From: Tunturibacter psychrotolerans
Lineage (GTDB): Bacteria > Acidobacteriota > Terriglobia > Terriglobales > Acidobacteriaceae
Direction of reading: 5' to 3'
Length of the DNA stretch: 64,000 nucleotides
Assembly: GCF_040359615.1 (NCBI RefSeq)
Contig: NZ_CP132942.1
Span: 2,790,001 to 2,854,000 of the forward strand
This document shows positions 51,102 to 58,943 of the stretch, one piece after another. Below the pieces are notes generated by a model, which was not told the origin of the DNA, did not search any database, and was given only the letters and a program-made list of their open reading frames with translations. Numbering within the stretch: position 1 is the stretch's first letter; every line of letters starts with the position of its first letter. A program made the position numbers and the translations under genes.

Positions 51102-51683
51102 ATGGAACTAGAAACACTGAAGAAATTTGAACCGATGCTCGATCAAGTAGTCGAGTACTTTTGTCGAATGAGTGGCACAAAGAGCTATGAGGAAGCTATC
51201 GCGGTTCTGCGTGAGCAGGTTCGAGACAAGAGCACATCGCCTGCGGCATGGTTGCATAGGGTTGCGCGAGAGGTATATCCGACGAGTGAGCCAGATTCTG
51301 TCGATCCGGCGCAGTACTACGAAATTCTAGGGATGATTGATTCCCGAGAGAAGTACAGCACAGTATTCGCCAGTCTTCCTGAGGAAGCGGTCCCAGAGAT
51401 CGAGATTTTTTTCAAGTTTCTATTGAAGGAATTTCTTCCCGCTCAGCGCTTAGCAGCACAAGGGTTGACAAAGGCTCTACCTCAGCGGCGGACCGGTGGC
51501 CGAAAGTCAAAGATGCCCAGCGAGGCAACATGTCGCAAAATCTGCGCTGAAATCATCGAGCTTCATGCGAAAAGTGTGTTGATAGGTGATGCACAAAGAC
51601 GAGCTGTAAAGAAATGGAAAATACCACTCCGATCAATCCAAAAAATCTGGGCCAAGAGAGGTGAATTGGGTCTATCAAGCTGA
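51102..51683 (+). CDS. unknown casposon protein (193 aa)
   Basis: 193 residues, mainly helical. The C-terminal quarter (about 140-190) is basic, with a possible HTH (DAQRRAVKKWKIPLRSIQKIWAKRGE). I recognise no family. It is 78 bases upstream of cas1 on the same strand and starts in the shared divergent promoter region, so it is probably co-expressed with the integrase. A role in DNA binding at the element ends is possible but unproven. Confidence 0.65.
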   Translation: MELETLKKFEPMLDQVVEYFCRMSGTKSYEEAIAVLREQVRDKSTSPAAWLHRVAREVYPTSEPDSVDPAQYYEILGMIDSREKYSTVFASLPEEAVPEIEIFFKFLLKEFLPAQRLAAQGLTKALPQRRTGGRKSKMPSEATCRKICAEIIELHAKSVLIGDAQRRAVKKWKIPLRSIQKIWAKRGELGLSS

Positions 51684-51761
51684 TAAAATGAGACTTACAG
51701 CGGGCTCGTCACCTGTTACTAGCAGGCGGCAAGCCCTGACCACCAAGGAGCGTGAACTCCA

Positions 51762-53549
51762 ATGGCAGCTACTCAGACCCTAGCGCAAGCGTCAACCTTG
51801 CGCAAATCCAGTGACTCTGTTCTCCAACCAGCCAGCCCCAACTCCTCCCAAAAGCGGTCTCGCAAAGGTGTCATAGTCCTCTATGGGTACGGCACTAGCG
51901 TTCGTGTCGAACGCGGTCACCTAGTCATCGAAGATGGAGTTGGCTCTGATCGTTACAAGGGTCGCTTCCCCCGGGTCGGACACGGGCTTGAGCGGCTGGT
52001 CGTGATTGGTGCAGATGGAGTAGTGTCACTCGCAGCGCTGCGTTGGCTCGCCGATCAAAACGCATCGTTCGTCATGCTGGAGCGGAATGGTACCGTTCTC
52101 GCGACAACTGGCCCGGTACGACCGTCGGATGTTCGATTACGTCGGGCGCAAGCGTTAGCCCATCATTCGGGGGCGGCGTTTCGAATCAGCCGAGAACTGA
52201 TTGATCGAAAACTTGCAGGTCAAGAGCGTGTCGCAAGTGAGTCCCTAAAAAATCATGCAGCCTCAGCCATGATCAAACAGATTCGATCTGAGTTGGCCGA
52301 AGTTGAAACCATTGATGAGATTCGGTCTGTGGAATTGCGCGCAGCCAAGATCTACTGGAAAGCGTGGCGGACGGTCTCAATCAAATTCCCCGAGAAGGAG
52401 TTGACTCGCGTACCGGAACATTGGCAGAAGTTTGGTTCGCGCGCGTCGGAACTTTCAGGGTCCCCGCGACTTGCCGTAAATCCGGTCAACTCGATTTTGA
52501 ACTATCTCTATGCACTGCTAGAGGCGGAATGTCGTCTTGCTGTTGCAGCCCTGGGACTCGATCCCGAGATGGGAGTCTTGCATATGGACACGATCAATAG
52601 AGATAGCCTTGCGTGTGATCTGATGGAGGCTATCCGGCCGGATGTGGATGCCTATGTTCTCAGTCGAATTTTGAAACAGCCTCTCAATAGAAACTGGTTC
52701 TTCGAAGAGCGCAACGGAAATTGTCGTCTGATGGCTGAGTTGGCGAGTCAACTCGCGGAAACGACTTCTATGTGGGCTCGCTTAGTCGCGCCACTCGCCG
52801 AGTGGACTGTGAAGGAGATTTCCTTAACGACGAAAACCCGCAGAGCGACTCCAGCAACTCGGCTGACGCAGAATAACAAGCGCGAGATGCGAGGCGGCAG
52901 TCCGTTTGTGGCGTCGAAGAGCTCGGTGACCTTGCAGAACGTCTGTAGTGACTGCGGTAGTCCAATTATCAATGGAAACGAAAAGTGTAGGGTTTGCTCA
53001 GTTGAAGAGTCGAAGGAGCGGCTTACAAGAGTCGCAACAGAGGGTCGCGTCGTTTCTCATTCCTCAAAAGCTCAAGCTAAGCGATCAGAAACGCAGATTG
53101 CCAGACAAGCCAATATACGGAAGTGGTCGATTTCAGACCAACCATGCTGGCTGACTGCTGAGTTCTATGCGGAGAAGATTCAGCCGCAAATCGCCTTCTT
53201 ATCTAGCAGTCTCATAAAGCGCGAACTTGGAGTCTCGCGAGGGTATTCAGCTGAAATTCGACATGGGAGAGTGCCGCATCCACGGCACTGGTGGACTTTG
53301 GCTAAGCTTCTAGCGCTGTCGGAACAGGAACATATGTCGCAAATTTCGTATGGCGAGCGGAACGAAAGCTTACTTCTTCGGACGGGCTTGTTGCAACACC
53401 GCTTGCCAGAAGAAACCGTTTTGAAAGGCAAGCAAAGCAAACGAGACTACCTGCATCGATTCGAGACTTTTCACAGACTGCAGGGAGCCGATGAGCGGCA
53501 ACAACAGAATCGGCGAGATGCAGAGCGGCTTGGCAAAATCGAGCCATGA
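51762..53549 (+). CDS. solo Cas1 integrase (casposase-like) with zinc ribbon and HTH
   Basis: 595 residues, with AAGGAG upstream of the ATG. The N-terminal beta domain (about 35-115) and the helical catalytic domain fit Cas1: Glu in LLEAEC (Glu254 or Glu256), His274 in GVLHMD, and DLMEAIRPDVD (Asp286, Glu289). Unlike CRISPR Cas1 it has a zinc ribbon (C395-x2-C398, C409-x2-C412) and a C-terminal HTH (about 479-515), the known casposase layout. No cas2 or array is nearby. Residues from about 522 have no match in the two fragments at 35.4-36.3 kb, both of which stop there; this tail overlaps the convergent membrane gene and is probably read-through beyond the element. Confidence 0.92.
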   Translation: MAATQTLAQASTLRKSSDSVLQPASPNSSQKRSRKGVIVLYGYGTSVRVERGHLVIEDGVGSDRYKGRFPRVGHGLERLVVIGADGVVSLAALRWLADQNASFVMLERNGTVLATTGPVRPSDVRLRRAQALAHHSGAAFRISRELIDRKLAGQERVASESLKNHAASAMIKQIRSELAEVETIDEIRSVELRAAKIYWKAWRTVSIKFPEKELTRVPEHWQKFGSRASELSGSPRLAVNPVNSILNYLYALLEAECRLAVAALGLDPEMGVLHMDTINRDSLACDLMEAIRPDVDAYVLSRILKQPLNRNWFFEERNGNCRLMAELASQLAETTSMWARLVAPLAEWTVKEISLTTKTRRATPATRLTQNNKREMRGGSPFVASKSSVTLQNVCSDCGSPIINGNEKCRVCSVEESKERLTRVATEGRVVSHSSKAQAKRSETQIARQANIRKWSISDQPCWLTAEFYAEKIQPQIAFLSSSLIKRELGVSRGYSAEIRHGRVPHPRHWWTLAKLLALSEQEHMSQISYGERNESLLLRTGLLQHRLPEETVLKGKQSKRDYLHRFETFHRLQGADERQQQNRRDAERLGKIEP

Positions 53550-53822
53550 AAACGCCCCCCGAAGATAGAATATGGATCGTGCAGCGACCCCTAGGATGAT
53601 TGCGCCGAACATGGCGAGCGAAATCCATAGAGGGGAACTGCCTGAGCCGAAGGTCACGTAGCCGGTACTCGCACTCGCAACCAGGACGTCGAGGACAATG
53701 AGACCGAGGAGAGGCAGCAGCTCAATTAAGAATCGCTTGAGTTCGCGGGTACGCAACCAGTCAATAACGATAATTACGAAGTAAAGCGCAGCGCAAAATT
53801 TTAGGATTGTTGGAATGGACAT
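53370..53822 (-). CDS. small integral membrane protein (150 aa)
   Basis: 150 residues with about four membrane segments and a basic C-terminal end (QQARPKK). I recognise no family. It lies five bases downstream of the caspase-Sel1 gene on the same strand and is probably its partner. Its last 180 bases overlap the Cas1 tail in antisense. Confidence 0.65.
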   Translation of the reverse strand: MSIPTILKFCAALYFVIIVIDWLRTRELKRFLIELLPLLGLIVLDVLVASASTGYVTFGSGSSPLWISLAMFGAIILGVAARSIFYLRGAFSWLDFAKPLCISPILLLPLIGSLQSVKSLESMQVVSFALLAFQNGFFWQAVLQQARPKK

Positions 53823-53827
53823 AGGTT

Positions 53828-55621
53828 TTATTTGGGCATCTGACTAAGTCGATTTTTAGCTTCATTGTTGCCGGCAGCGGCCGCTTCCTCATACCACTTC
53901 CTGGCTTGCTGGTAATCCTGTGCTACACCACGGCCCTGGTCATACAGAGAGCCCAGAACATACATGGCGAACGGATTCCCACCGGCTGCGGCCTTCTCAT
54001 ACCATTGCCGAGACTGCCGGTAATCCTGTGCTACACCACGGCCCTGATCATATAGATCACCCAAATTGTACTTGGCGAACAGGTCCCCGCCGGCTGCGGA
54101 CTTCTCATACCATTGCCGGGCCTGCCGGTAATCCTGCGCTACACCTTGTCCATAGTCATACAGATACCCCAGGCTATTCATTGCGCTCGCACCCCCGGCA
54201 GCCGCACCCTTCTCAAACCATAGCCGAGCCTGCTGGTAATCCTGTGCTACACCTAGGCCCTGGTCATACAGATAACCCAGGCTGTTCATTGCGTCCGCAT
54301 TCCCGGCGGCTGCGGCCTTCTCATACCACTGCCGAGCCTGCTTGTAATCCTGTGCTACACCATGGCCGTGTCCATACTGATTCCCCAGGTTATTCATTGC
54401 GGTCGCACTCCCGGCAGCTGCGGCCTTCTCATACCACTGCTGAGCTTGCTGGTAATCCTGTGCGACACCTTGTCCCTCTTCATACAGATACCCCAGGTTA
54501 TTCATTGCGTCCGCATTCCCGGCGACAGCCGCCTCTTTGAAGGCCCGAGATGCGTCTTTATAGTGCTCTGCGCGGTACTCCGATTTACCTAGTTCAAGTA
54601 CGTTATCAGCAGGTTCGCCGAATGCTGTCGCTCCGCCAGGGGTCCAAGGCTTTACATTTCCCAATTGAACCTGCCGCCCTCTGTTCAAAAAGAAGAACTC
54701 ACCGATGCTACCGTTGCGGGATATGTCACCTTCCATGGGAATCTGGCTACCGTTGGTTACATAGGGAATTTCCGAATGAAGATAACTATCCAATTCGTGG
54801 TACGTAACGACGCCATCTCGCGGGGAATTGTCAGCGGCACCCGCTAATCCGGCAAAAATCTTTTCAAAGAACACGCTGCCGGGACCTACTGCTGCAAGTT
54901 GAAGGCTCTGCTGGTTCGCGCGGCTGGCCATAATCGCGTGGGCTCCATGGTCCCCCGGTCCAAGCGGATTGGCCCCGAAGGATTTCCGTCCGAGAAATGC
55001 TCCGCTCTGACACGCGTTTATAAGCACTAATACTTTTTCCGCAGCATCAATGTCGGAGTCAAGAAGAGTCCGCAGGAGACCGAGGTCGATTCGGTTGACG
55101 GGATCGGTCTTCGAGGCGGCCGAACTGGTAAGGAGGAAGCCACGTGCTGTCTCTGCGGTCCCTTCAGCGTAACCATGGCCGCTAAAGGCAAAAAGGAACC
55201 GGGAGTGCGGGGAATGGCTGAGACGGTCCGGAAAGTAGTTTTCCAAAAAATAATTCAGATTGTCGAGATTCACATCCCCGTCTTTGAGCACAATGATTTC
55301 GTCAAAGAATTCCTGGTCTTTCAGATAAGATTTCAGCTTTTCTATGTCGACGGCGGCGGGCTTTAGATCCCTGTCTATTGGCGATAGATTTGGATACTTC
55401 GTTACTCCCACAATTATTGCGTAACTGCGGCCAACTGGCTGAGATGTCAGGCTTATAGAATTGAGTGCTTTCTCATACAAAGAACGCTGGTCGGCATAGT
55501 AATAGAAGAGGCGCCTGTATTGTTGGGGCACGTTGGGGGCCTGTGCGAGTATGCGGGTTGGCAGGCAGCAAAGTAACAGGGCCAGGGGCAATCTTTGGTT
55601 GCTCAATAACTTCACAGACAA
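53828..55621 (-). CDS. caspase-like (C14) protein with Sel1 repeats
   Basis: 597 residues. Signal peptide (about 1-26), then a caspase domain (about 65-310) with catalytic His149 in FSGHG and Cys204 in NACQSG, and a C-terminal array of six to seven 36-residue Sel1-type repeats (about 365-595: AMNNLGYLYEEGQGVAQDY-like units). Prokaryotic caspases act in cell-death or signalling systems; Sel1 repeats bind partners. The leader suggests an exported or membrane-linked protein. It is followed by a small membrane protein gene and lies next to the casposon. Confidence 0.88.
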   Translation of the reverse strand: MSVKLLSNQRLPLALLLCCLPTRILAQAPNVPQQYRRLFYYYADQRSLYEKALNSISLTSQPVGRSYAIIVGVTKYPNLSPIDRDLKPAAVDIEKLKSYLKDQEFFDEIIVLKDGDVNLDNLNYFLENYFPDRLSHSPHSRFLFAFSGHGYAEGTAETARGFLLTSSAASKTDPVNRIDLGLLRTLLDSDIDAAEKVLVLINACQSGAFLGRKSFGANPLGPGDHGAHAIMASRANQQSLQLAAVGPGSVFFEKIFAGLAGAADNSPRDGVVTYHELDSYLHSEIPYVTNGSQIPMEGDISRNGSIGEFFFLNRGRQVQLGNVKPWTPGGATAFGEPADNVLELGKSEYRAEHYKDASRAFKEAAVAGNADAMNNLGYLYEEGQGVAQDYQQAQQWYEKAAAAGSATAMNNLGNQYGHGHGVAQDYKQARQWYEKAAAAGNADAMNSLGYLYDQGLGVAQDYQQARLWFEKGAAAGGASAMNSLGYLYDYGQGVAQDYRQARQWYEKSAAGGDLFAKYNLGDLYDQGRGVAQDYRQSRQWYEKAAAGGNPFAMYVLGSLYDQGRGVAQDYQQARKWYEEAAAAGNNEAKNRLSQMPK

Positions 55622-55820
55622 ACCCCCTGATAGGAAGTCAGCCTAGAGTAGTCCAATACTGAGACTTGTTCCAGAGACAAAACGCCGATGCGCTTGGCGG
55701 AGACTTCGCGCCGAAGCGGTCGAACTGTTCACGTTTTTGCGACTCCAAAAACCGCGCGGAGTTCTCTTCCGGCCCATTTTGGGGTACCAGTCTCGCAATC
55801 TAGTCGCCAGATGATAGTGA

Positions 55821-55867
55821 GGGGCAGTTTTGGAGCCCCCTATCTCCTATCCCCGCCAGACGTTGAC
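55821..55867. repeat. palindromic repeat element, copy C (left arm and centre only)
   Basis: The 33-base left arm (GGGGCAGTT...TATCTCCTATCCC) and the 14-base centre CGCCAGACGTTGAC are intact. The right arm is missing; the sequence continues with CTTATCTCCC. It is in the 329-bp gap 55622-55950 before tRNA-Gln, where I see no gene. Confidence 0.75.
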
Positions 55868-55950
55868 CTTATCTCCCTCACCTCGTACACTCTTAAGAGG
55901 CACTCAGCGAGCACCCTGTTCGCGACGCAAAGCGCACCACGCTAAGCATT

Positions 55951-56024
55951 TGCCCCCTAGTTCAATGGTAGAACAGTCGGCTCTGAACCGATCAATCGGG
56001 GTTCGAATCCCTGGGGGGCAACCA
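55951..56024 (+). tRNA. tRNA-Gln (anticodon CUG)
   Basis: Acceptor TGCCCCC/GGGGGCA, D arm GTTC-GAAC, anticodon stem GTCGG/CCGAT with loop CTCTGAA (anticodon CTG), T arm CGGGG/CCCTG with TTCGAAT, discriminator A and an encoded CCA. It is a complete 74-base gene. Casposons often integrate at tRNA genes, but this one is about 2.6 kb from the Cas1 end. Confidence 0.95.
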
Positions 56025-56093
56025 ATACATATAAGTTAAGTAGAAGTCGACGATGGCGTCGCGCACAAGTCGGTTGATCTATCATCGCAGTAG

Positions 56094-56321
56094 CCCGGTT
56101 GGAGAAACAATGAAACCGAGACCCGCAGGATAGGCGATGGTTGGCTGGCACGGAGCGAAACCGCCTTACTGAAGGTCCCTTCCGCAATTACGCCGGAGAC
56201 GTGGAACTGGGTCCTCAACCCGCGCCACGCTCAGGCAAAACACGTTGTCATCGCTTACAACGAAAAGCATCTTATCATTCGCGGCTCTTCCGCTAATATT
56301 ACAGCCGCTGTCCCCAATTAG
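56094..56321 (+). pseudogene. RES-domain toxin, C-terminal remnant
   Basis: 76 codons without a start read GWRNNETET, IGDGWLARSETALLKVPSAITPETWNWVLNPRH and then a beta hairpin to TAG 56319. The pattern GD-x-WL...VPSA...NPxH is that of RES-domain (COG5654) toxins of RES-Xre toxin-antitoxin pairs. The N-terminal catalytic region and the antitoxin are absent. It lies just after tRNA-Gln. Confidence 0.65.
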
Positions 56322-56600
56322 TGTACGACGGTTTGTTCGCTGCCGCTGATGCAGGCATGTCTCATGGAAGGCTTTCCGATTGTGTTCCGATATACGTGCT
56401 TTCCGTCGATGGACCACACGTGGAACGACGGTGTAATCCCAATGCCGGGACCAACGGAGCCTGAGGATGGCGGTCATTGCATGCTGATCGTCGGCTACAA
56501 CAATGCGAACCGGACGTTTCTTGTGCGGAACTCGTGGGGCACGCAGTGGGGGCAACAGGGCTACGGGACGATGCCGTACGACTACATTCTGTCGCCGTAA
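56322..56600 (+). pseudogene. papain-family (C1A) cysteine protease, C-terminal remnant
   Basis: In the same frame as the RES remnant, after its stop: QACLMEGFPIVF, GGHCMLIVGYNN (catalytic His) and LVRNSWGTQWGQQGYGTMPYDY (catalytic Asn and NSWG). This is the last third of a bacterial papain-like peptidase; the half with the catalytic Cys is missing. The first in-frame Met is at 56349. Confidence 0.75.
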
Positions 56601-57058
56601 TGGACGACGGACCTATGGACAATCCGCAGTGTGACGGAGCATGCGGCAAGACCGTTGAACTCAGCGTTTCCTATGCCTGAGGAGCCTTCCGCCCTGTCAG
56701 CTCCGGAGGCAGGTACGGGCGCAGGCAAGAGGGCTTTCTAGCAAGCGCTCTTGTCTCTGAAAGGCAGTGTAAGGCCTTAACGAACCTCGCGTGCCAAGGC
56801 TTGAAGGAAGTGCCTGCTCATAGAAAGTCGACTGAAACATTGACCCAATTCTTCAAGCCATGCTAGCGTCGGAGTATGGCGTTTCCTCTACTTCATTGTT
56901 GTCGCTGCGACCAGCCCTTCGTTGGGTGAGCTGCGACACTTTTAGAGACTTCTAAAGCGCCTTCTCCAAAGCTCATCCCAGACTTATCGTTGGTTCGGAA
57001 GTATCCGTCTGCAATGGCGCCCCTGCGTTTTGAGACGGTTCAGCTCTGGAGATGTCCC
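56601..57058. other. intergenic region
   Basis: No further gene seen. The GC-rich stretch 56690-56750 has short inverted repeats but no clear terminator. Confidence 0.4.
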
Positions 57059-58021
57059 ATGCACCTCGCAACAGAAGAAATACTAGTACGCGACGCCAGC
57101 AACACAGGTATGTCGGCGGAAAGCCAATCCGGCGCGGTAGCAAAAACTCCCGAAGAGCTCGCCGACATCGTCTCGCGGTTCGCGTCGTCGGATGGATGGT
57201 TGGATAGGGTACGGCTGCGCGCCCAACATCGCTGGTACGAGCGGTTGTATCACGGGCCGAACTATGACATCTGGGTCATAAGCTGGATGCCCGGTCAATC
57301 AACCGGGTTCCACGATCATGGTGACTCTGCGGGAGCCTTCGTCGTAACGACCGGTGTTCTTGAAGAGAATCGTCCCGATCAGCATCCCTTTGCGATACCT
57401 CCGGGCAATCCGCGCGCCTTCGGACGAGACTACACACACGACGTCCGAAATGCCTCCCGTGCGCCAGCCATAAGCATTCACGCATATTCGCCTCCGCTCA
57501 GTGAGATGAACGAGTACGAGCTGGATGGCAGTCAACTGGTACCACGTGAACAGTCGTCGGAGCGATCAGCGAGACTTGATCAAGAGTGGCGAGCGCAGAG
57601 TCCGAACCTCTCAAACCATATCGGGGCCTTGAGCATCGAGCAGACGCTGGCAGCGGCACGTGCCCGGCTGCGACGGCTATCTCCGGCGGAAGCCTATGGG
57701 GCAGTGGTCAAAACGGCGGCGACACTCGTTGATATTCGTCCCGAAGGTCAACGTGCGATTGAGGGGAGTATCCCGGGCGCGTTGATTGTTGAGCGCAATG
57801 TACTTGAGTGGCGTTTCGACCCGGCTTCTAGCGCGCGGCTGCCGCTCGCAACCGATCATGATCTAAACGTGATCGTGCTCTGTTCCGAAGGCTACACCTC
57901 AAGCCTCGCGGCCGCGGCTTTGCAGGATCTCGGTCTCTGGCGAGCGACAGACGTGGTTGGTGGTTTTAATGCGTGGCGCGCGACAGGTCTGCCGATTTCG
58001 CCACCGACCTCGGCCTCCTAG
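57059..58021 (+). CDS. cysteine dioxygenase-rhodanese fusion
   Basis: 320 residues from ATG 57059, with GGAG upstream. The cupin cysteine dioxygenase domain (about 30-170) has metal ligands His85, His87 (FHDHG) and His127 (THDVRN), plus the SIHAYSPPL segment. The rhodanese domain (about 195-315) has the persulfide loop LCSEGYTSS with Cys275. The fusion suggests that cysteine oxidation is linked to sulfur transfer from the product or a persulfide. A frame upstream of ATG 57059 is open but lacks such a ribosome-binding site. Confidence 0.88.
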   Translation: MHLATEEILVRDASNTGMSAESQSGAVAKTPEELADIVSRFASSDGWLDRVRLRAQHRWYERLYHGPNYDIWVISWMPGQSTGFHDHGDSAGAFVVTTGVLEENRPDQHPFAIPPGNPRAFGRDYTHDVRNASRAPAISIHAYSPPLSEMNEYELDGSQLVPREQSSERSARLDQEWRAQSPNLSNHIGALSIEQTLAAARARLRRLSPAEAYGAVVKTAATLVDIRPEGQRAIEGSIPGALIVERNVLEWRFDPASSARLPLATDHDLNVIVLCSEGYTSSLAAAALQDLGLWRATDVVGGFNAWRATGLPISPPTSAS

Positions 58022-58307
58022 ATTGCGCGCGTGCGTTCTGACGCGAAGCCGGTAGACACGATCCATCCCATGCAAGATCCCTAAGCGCTGTGGCTGGGGC
58101 TTCCGGATTCGAGGAGCGAGATGAAGTATTCATTTCCGTTGTGGCCGATTCACCCGCGCGTCTACAATCAAAGCCAATCTTTGGATAAGATGTGTACCGC
58201 TGCGGCACGAGCGCGCTGGTCGGCTCCTCGCTGCTGTTCTCAGGTAACACTCTCGCGAGTGTAATGAGATCTCCGAGTCGTCTGTCGCCTTCGTTTTCGT
58301 GCAACGG

Positions 58308-58922
58308 TTAGATATCGAATAAGCCGCGCTGAATGGAGATGGTGACTGCGTGGGTGCGGTCGTTCGCTTGCAGCTTTGCCATGATATTTTTCAAATAGCC
58401 CTTCACGGTATGCTCCGAGATATACATATCCGCGGCGATGAGCTTGTTGGATAGACCGCGTGAGGCGAGACGCAGAACTTCAAGCTCTCGCACCGTTAGC
58501 TCTGCCTCTCCGCTGGAGCCGAAAAGTTTTGATGCGATCTCATCGGGGATGCACCGCTGCCCTTCGTGTACAAGGCGAATGGTCTTGACAAGTTCGGAGC
58601 CAAGCATTTCCTTCAACAGATACCCGGAGACTCCGGCACGGAAGGCTCTCATGGCGTGAAAGTCACCACCTGCTGTGGTTAGTACAATGATGCGTGCCGC
58701 CGGAAACTCTGCGCGTACCTTGGATATCGTCTCCAAACCGCCCATATTCGGCATACGCATGTCCACTAGCATGATGTCGGGCCTGTGCAAACGAAACTGA
58801 AGGATCGCTTGTTGACCGTCGACAGCTTCCCCGACCACGGTCATGTCTGGCTCGGTACTAATTTCAGCCGAAATCCCCTTGCGCATCATAGGGTGATCGT
58901 CGACTACAAGGACTCTAATCAT
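58308..58922 (-). CDS. NarL/FixJ-family response regulator
   Basis: 204 residues. The receiver domain (1-118) has the acidic pair at 8-9, phosphoacceptor Asp54 in MLVDMRMP and Lys in LLKE. A LuxR-type HTH (about 140-200) reads LTVRELEVLRLASRGLSNKLIA and SEHTVKGYLKNIMAKL. It is 21 bases downstream of the sensor kinase gene and should be its partner. Confidence 0.93.
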   Translation of the reverse strand: MIRVLVVDDHPMMRKGISAEISTEPDMTVVGEAVDGQQAILQFRLHRPDIMLVDMRMPNMGGLETISKVRAEFPAARIIVLTTAGGDFHAMRAFRAGVSGYLLKEMLGSELVKTIRLVHEGQRCIPDEIASKLFGSSGEAELTVRELEVLRLASRGLSNKLIAADMYISEHTVKGYLKNIMAKLQANDRTHAVTISIQRGLFDI

Positions 58923-58943
58923 TCAATTTTCCTCGATACAGTG

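Larger units (their letters stand above)
43355..53345. mobile_element. casposon-like element (PolB + Cas1 + HNH + HTH, with R-M cargo)
   Basis: The segment has the casposon core: family B DNA polymerase, a solo Cas1 with C-terminal HTH, an HNH-like protein and an HTH protein, in two divergent operons. No CRISPR repeats, cas2 or effector genes are nearby. The left limit is set at the R-M gene and is uncertain (43.1-46.8 kb). The right limit is about 53.32-53.37 kb, where the Cas1 homology ends just before the stop of a convergent membrane protein gene. Terminal inverted repeats and a target duplication were not found by eye. Confidence 0.75.

Noticed and set aside
51684..51761. Possible CRISPR leader or repeats before cas1
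   Set aside because: The 78-base gap has no direct repeats; nothing CRISPR-like anywhere in the window, so Cas1 is read as a casposase.
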